Part shown: positions 63,414 to 64,000 of the stretch, one piece after another
How the letters are laid out: the number at the start of each line of letters is the position of its first letter
Numbering within the stretch: position 1 is the first letter of the stretch
Translations under genes and position numbers: made by a program
Source: Massilia sp. Root351
GTDB taxonomy: Bacteria > Pseudomonadota > Gammaproteobacteria > Burkholderiales > Burkholderiaceae_D
DNA: 64,000 bases
Direction: 5' to 3'
Assembly (NCBI RefSeq): GCF_001425045.1
Contig: NZ_LMDJ01000023.1
Span: 608,118-672,117 of the forward strand
Notes under the pieces: model-generated
What the model was told of the DNA's origin: nothing
The model's database searches: none
What the model saw: the letters and a program-made list of their open reading frames with translations, nothing else

Positions 63414-63701
63414 ATGTTTGTCGTACTGCTGAAATTTTCCGAAAACAAAGGACTGGCGCAGCAATATATGGCCGGCCACAAAGAATGGATCGATGCCGGA
63501 TTCAATGACGGCGTGTTCGCACTTGTCGGAGGCCTGCAACCGAATGCAGGTGGAGGAATCCTCGCCATCAACACGACGCGCGACGCACTGGAAGAACGCG
63601 TTCGTCGCGATCCGTTTGTCGAGCATGGCATCGTCACGCCAGACATCATCGAGATTGCTCCCGCCCGTACCAACGGCCAACTGGCCTGGCTCACACAATG
63701 A
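63414..63701 (+). CDS. YciI-like protein
   Basis: A 95-residue YCII-related protein: MFVVLLKFSENKGLAQQYMA followed by HKEWIDAGFNDGVFALVGG and RRDPFVEHGIV. The family fold is a dimeric ferredoxin-like barrel; some members act on small phenolics, but the role is mostly unknown. The ribosome-binding site GAGGAG lies 7 bases before the ATG. It is the probable target gene of the TetR regulator upstream. Confidence 0.85.
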   Translation: MFVVLLKFSENKGLAQQYMAGHKEWIDAGFNDGVFALVGGLQPNAGGGILAINTTRDALEERVRRDPFVEHGIVTPDIIEIAPARTNGQLAWLTQ

Positions 63702-63901
63702 GGGCTCGCAATGACAGCAACCATTGAAGGAATAGACGGCAGGCAAACGCTTCCGTATCGAACAGGCCTTCCCGCCCTTTGCGCTTGAGCGAGTGGGCCG
63801 CACCCATCCGTCTTACGAGCGGCGCCGTTATCCGCGCTAATTGGCAGTGTTCCCTGCCATCGCGCAGCGCAGCCGGCGCACGTGCCATAGCAAAAGCAAA
63901 C

Positions 63902-64000
63902 TGAACCGGACCGGAAATCTGGGAGGCTCCAACATCTGAGAGAATGGAGCCATGAAACGAAAATCCACGAAGTTTTCCCCCGAAGTGATGGAGCGCGCTG
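63902..64000 (+). mobile_element. Start of an IS3-family element (continues past window)
   Basis: The ATG at 63952 opens MKRKSTKFSPEVMERA, the start of an IS3-family OrfA transposase with a helix-turn-helix (pattern FSPEVxERAVRM). A possible left end begins near TGAACCGGACCGG at 63902. The element continues beyond 64000, so completeness cannot be judged. Confidence 0.7.

Overview
The window is GC-rich (roughly two thirds G+C by eye) and looks like the chromosome of a soil- or plant-associated betaproteobacterium of the Oxalobacteraceae (Massilia/Duganella/Janthinobacterium type). This is inferred from the gene mix: a proteobacterial cyanophycin locus, several TonB-dependent receptors, a PEP-CTERM protein, many secreted plant-polysaccharide enzymes, and a non-phosphorylating deoxy-sugar pathway. 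No rRNA, tRNA or CRISPR array was recognised.

Layout. (1) 1-5454: a cyanophycin-associated block. A cyanophycin synthetase paralogue that has lost the Mur-ligase P-loop faces an ABC exporter-like protein, a DUF1854 protein and a Nudix hydrolase. (2) 5552-6600: a small membrane protein and two broken gene relics. (3) 6609-10835: a BlaI-type repressor, an M56 membrane protease fused to an M23 peptidase, and a TonB receptor in one apparent operon, with two palindromic operators at its promoter. (4) 10854-16376: a scarred accessory region with a KGG-like stress protein, a hemerythrin, a single IS481-family element split by a 1.17-kb inversion, a DUF454 protein, an Imm26 immunity protein with a 5'-truncated RHS toxin, and a truncated deacetylase. 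(5) 16480-25453: GH115 and GH2 enzymes, a GntR regulator and a TonB receptor. (6) 25570-37938: an unknown protein, a D-amino-acid dehydrogenase-like enzyme, an AI-2E family permease with a long tail, an orphan solute-binding protein, a propeller-type sensor kinase, its likely NarL-type response regulator, two alpha/beta hydrolases and a cupin. (7) 38095-45410: a CE12 acetylesterase, glucose-6-phosphate dehydrogenase, a DUF2177 protein and a GH31 alpha-xylosidase-like enzyme. (8) 45608-56170: a divergent sugar-acid catabolic cluster with a FucP transporter and two GntR regulators. (9) 56284-64000: an unknown lipoprotein pair, a GH74 xyloglucanase-like enzyme, a PEP-CTERM protein, a TetR-YciI pair and the start of an IS3-family element.

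How the genes may work together. GH74, GH31, GH2, GH115 and CE12 could together strip plant xyloglucan, glucuronoxylan and pectin. The 46-56 kb cluster contains a FucP-type importer, an aldose dehydrogenase, a lactonase, a UxaA-type dehydratase in two pieces, an SDR and an FAH-family hydrolase. That fits L-fucose oxidation to pyruvate and lactate. A LgoD-like dehydrogenase and a tagaturonate-reductase-like protein in the divergent arm suggest a second branch for L-galactose or L-galactonate. zwf may link released hexoses to central metabolism.

The most unusual observations are the rearranged IS481 element, whose reversal on paper restores a complete small gene, and the BlaI / M56-M23 / TonB operon. 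The cyanophycin synthetase without a Mur P-loop and the GntR protein with two tandem DNA-binding domains are also notable.
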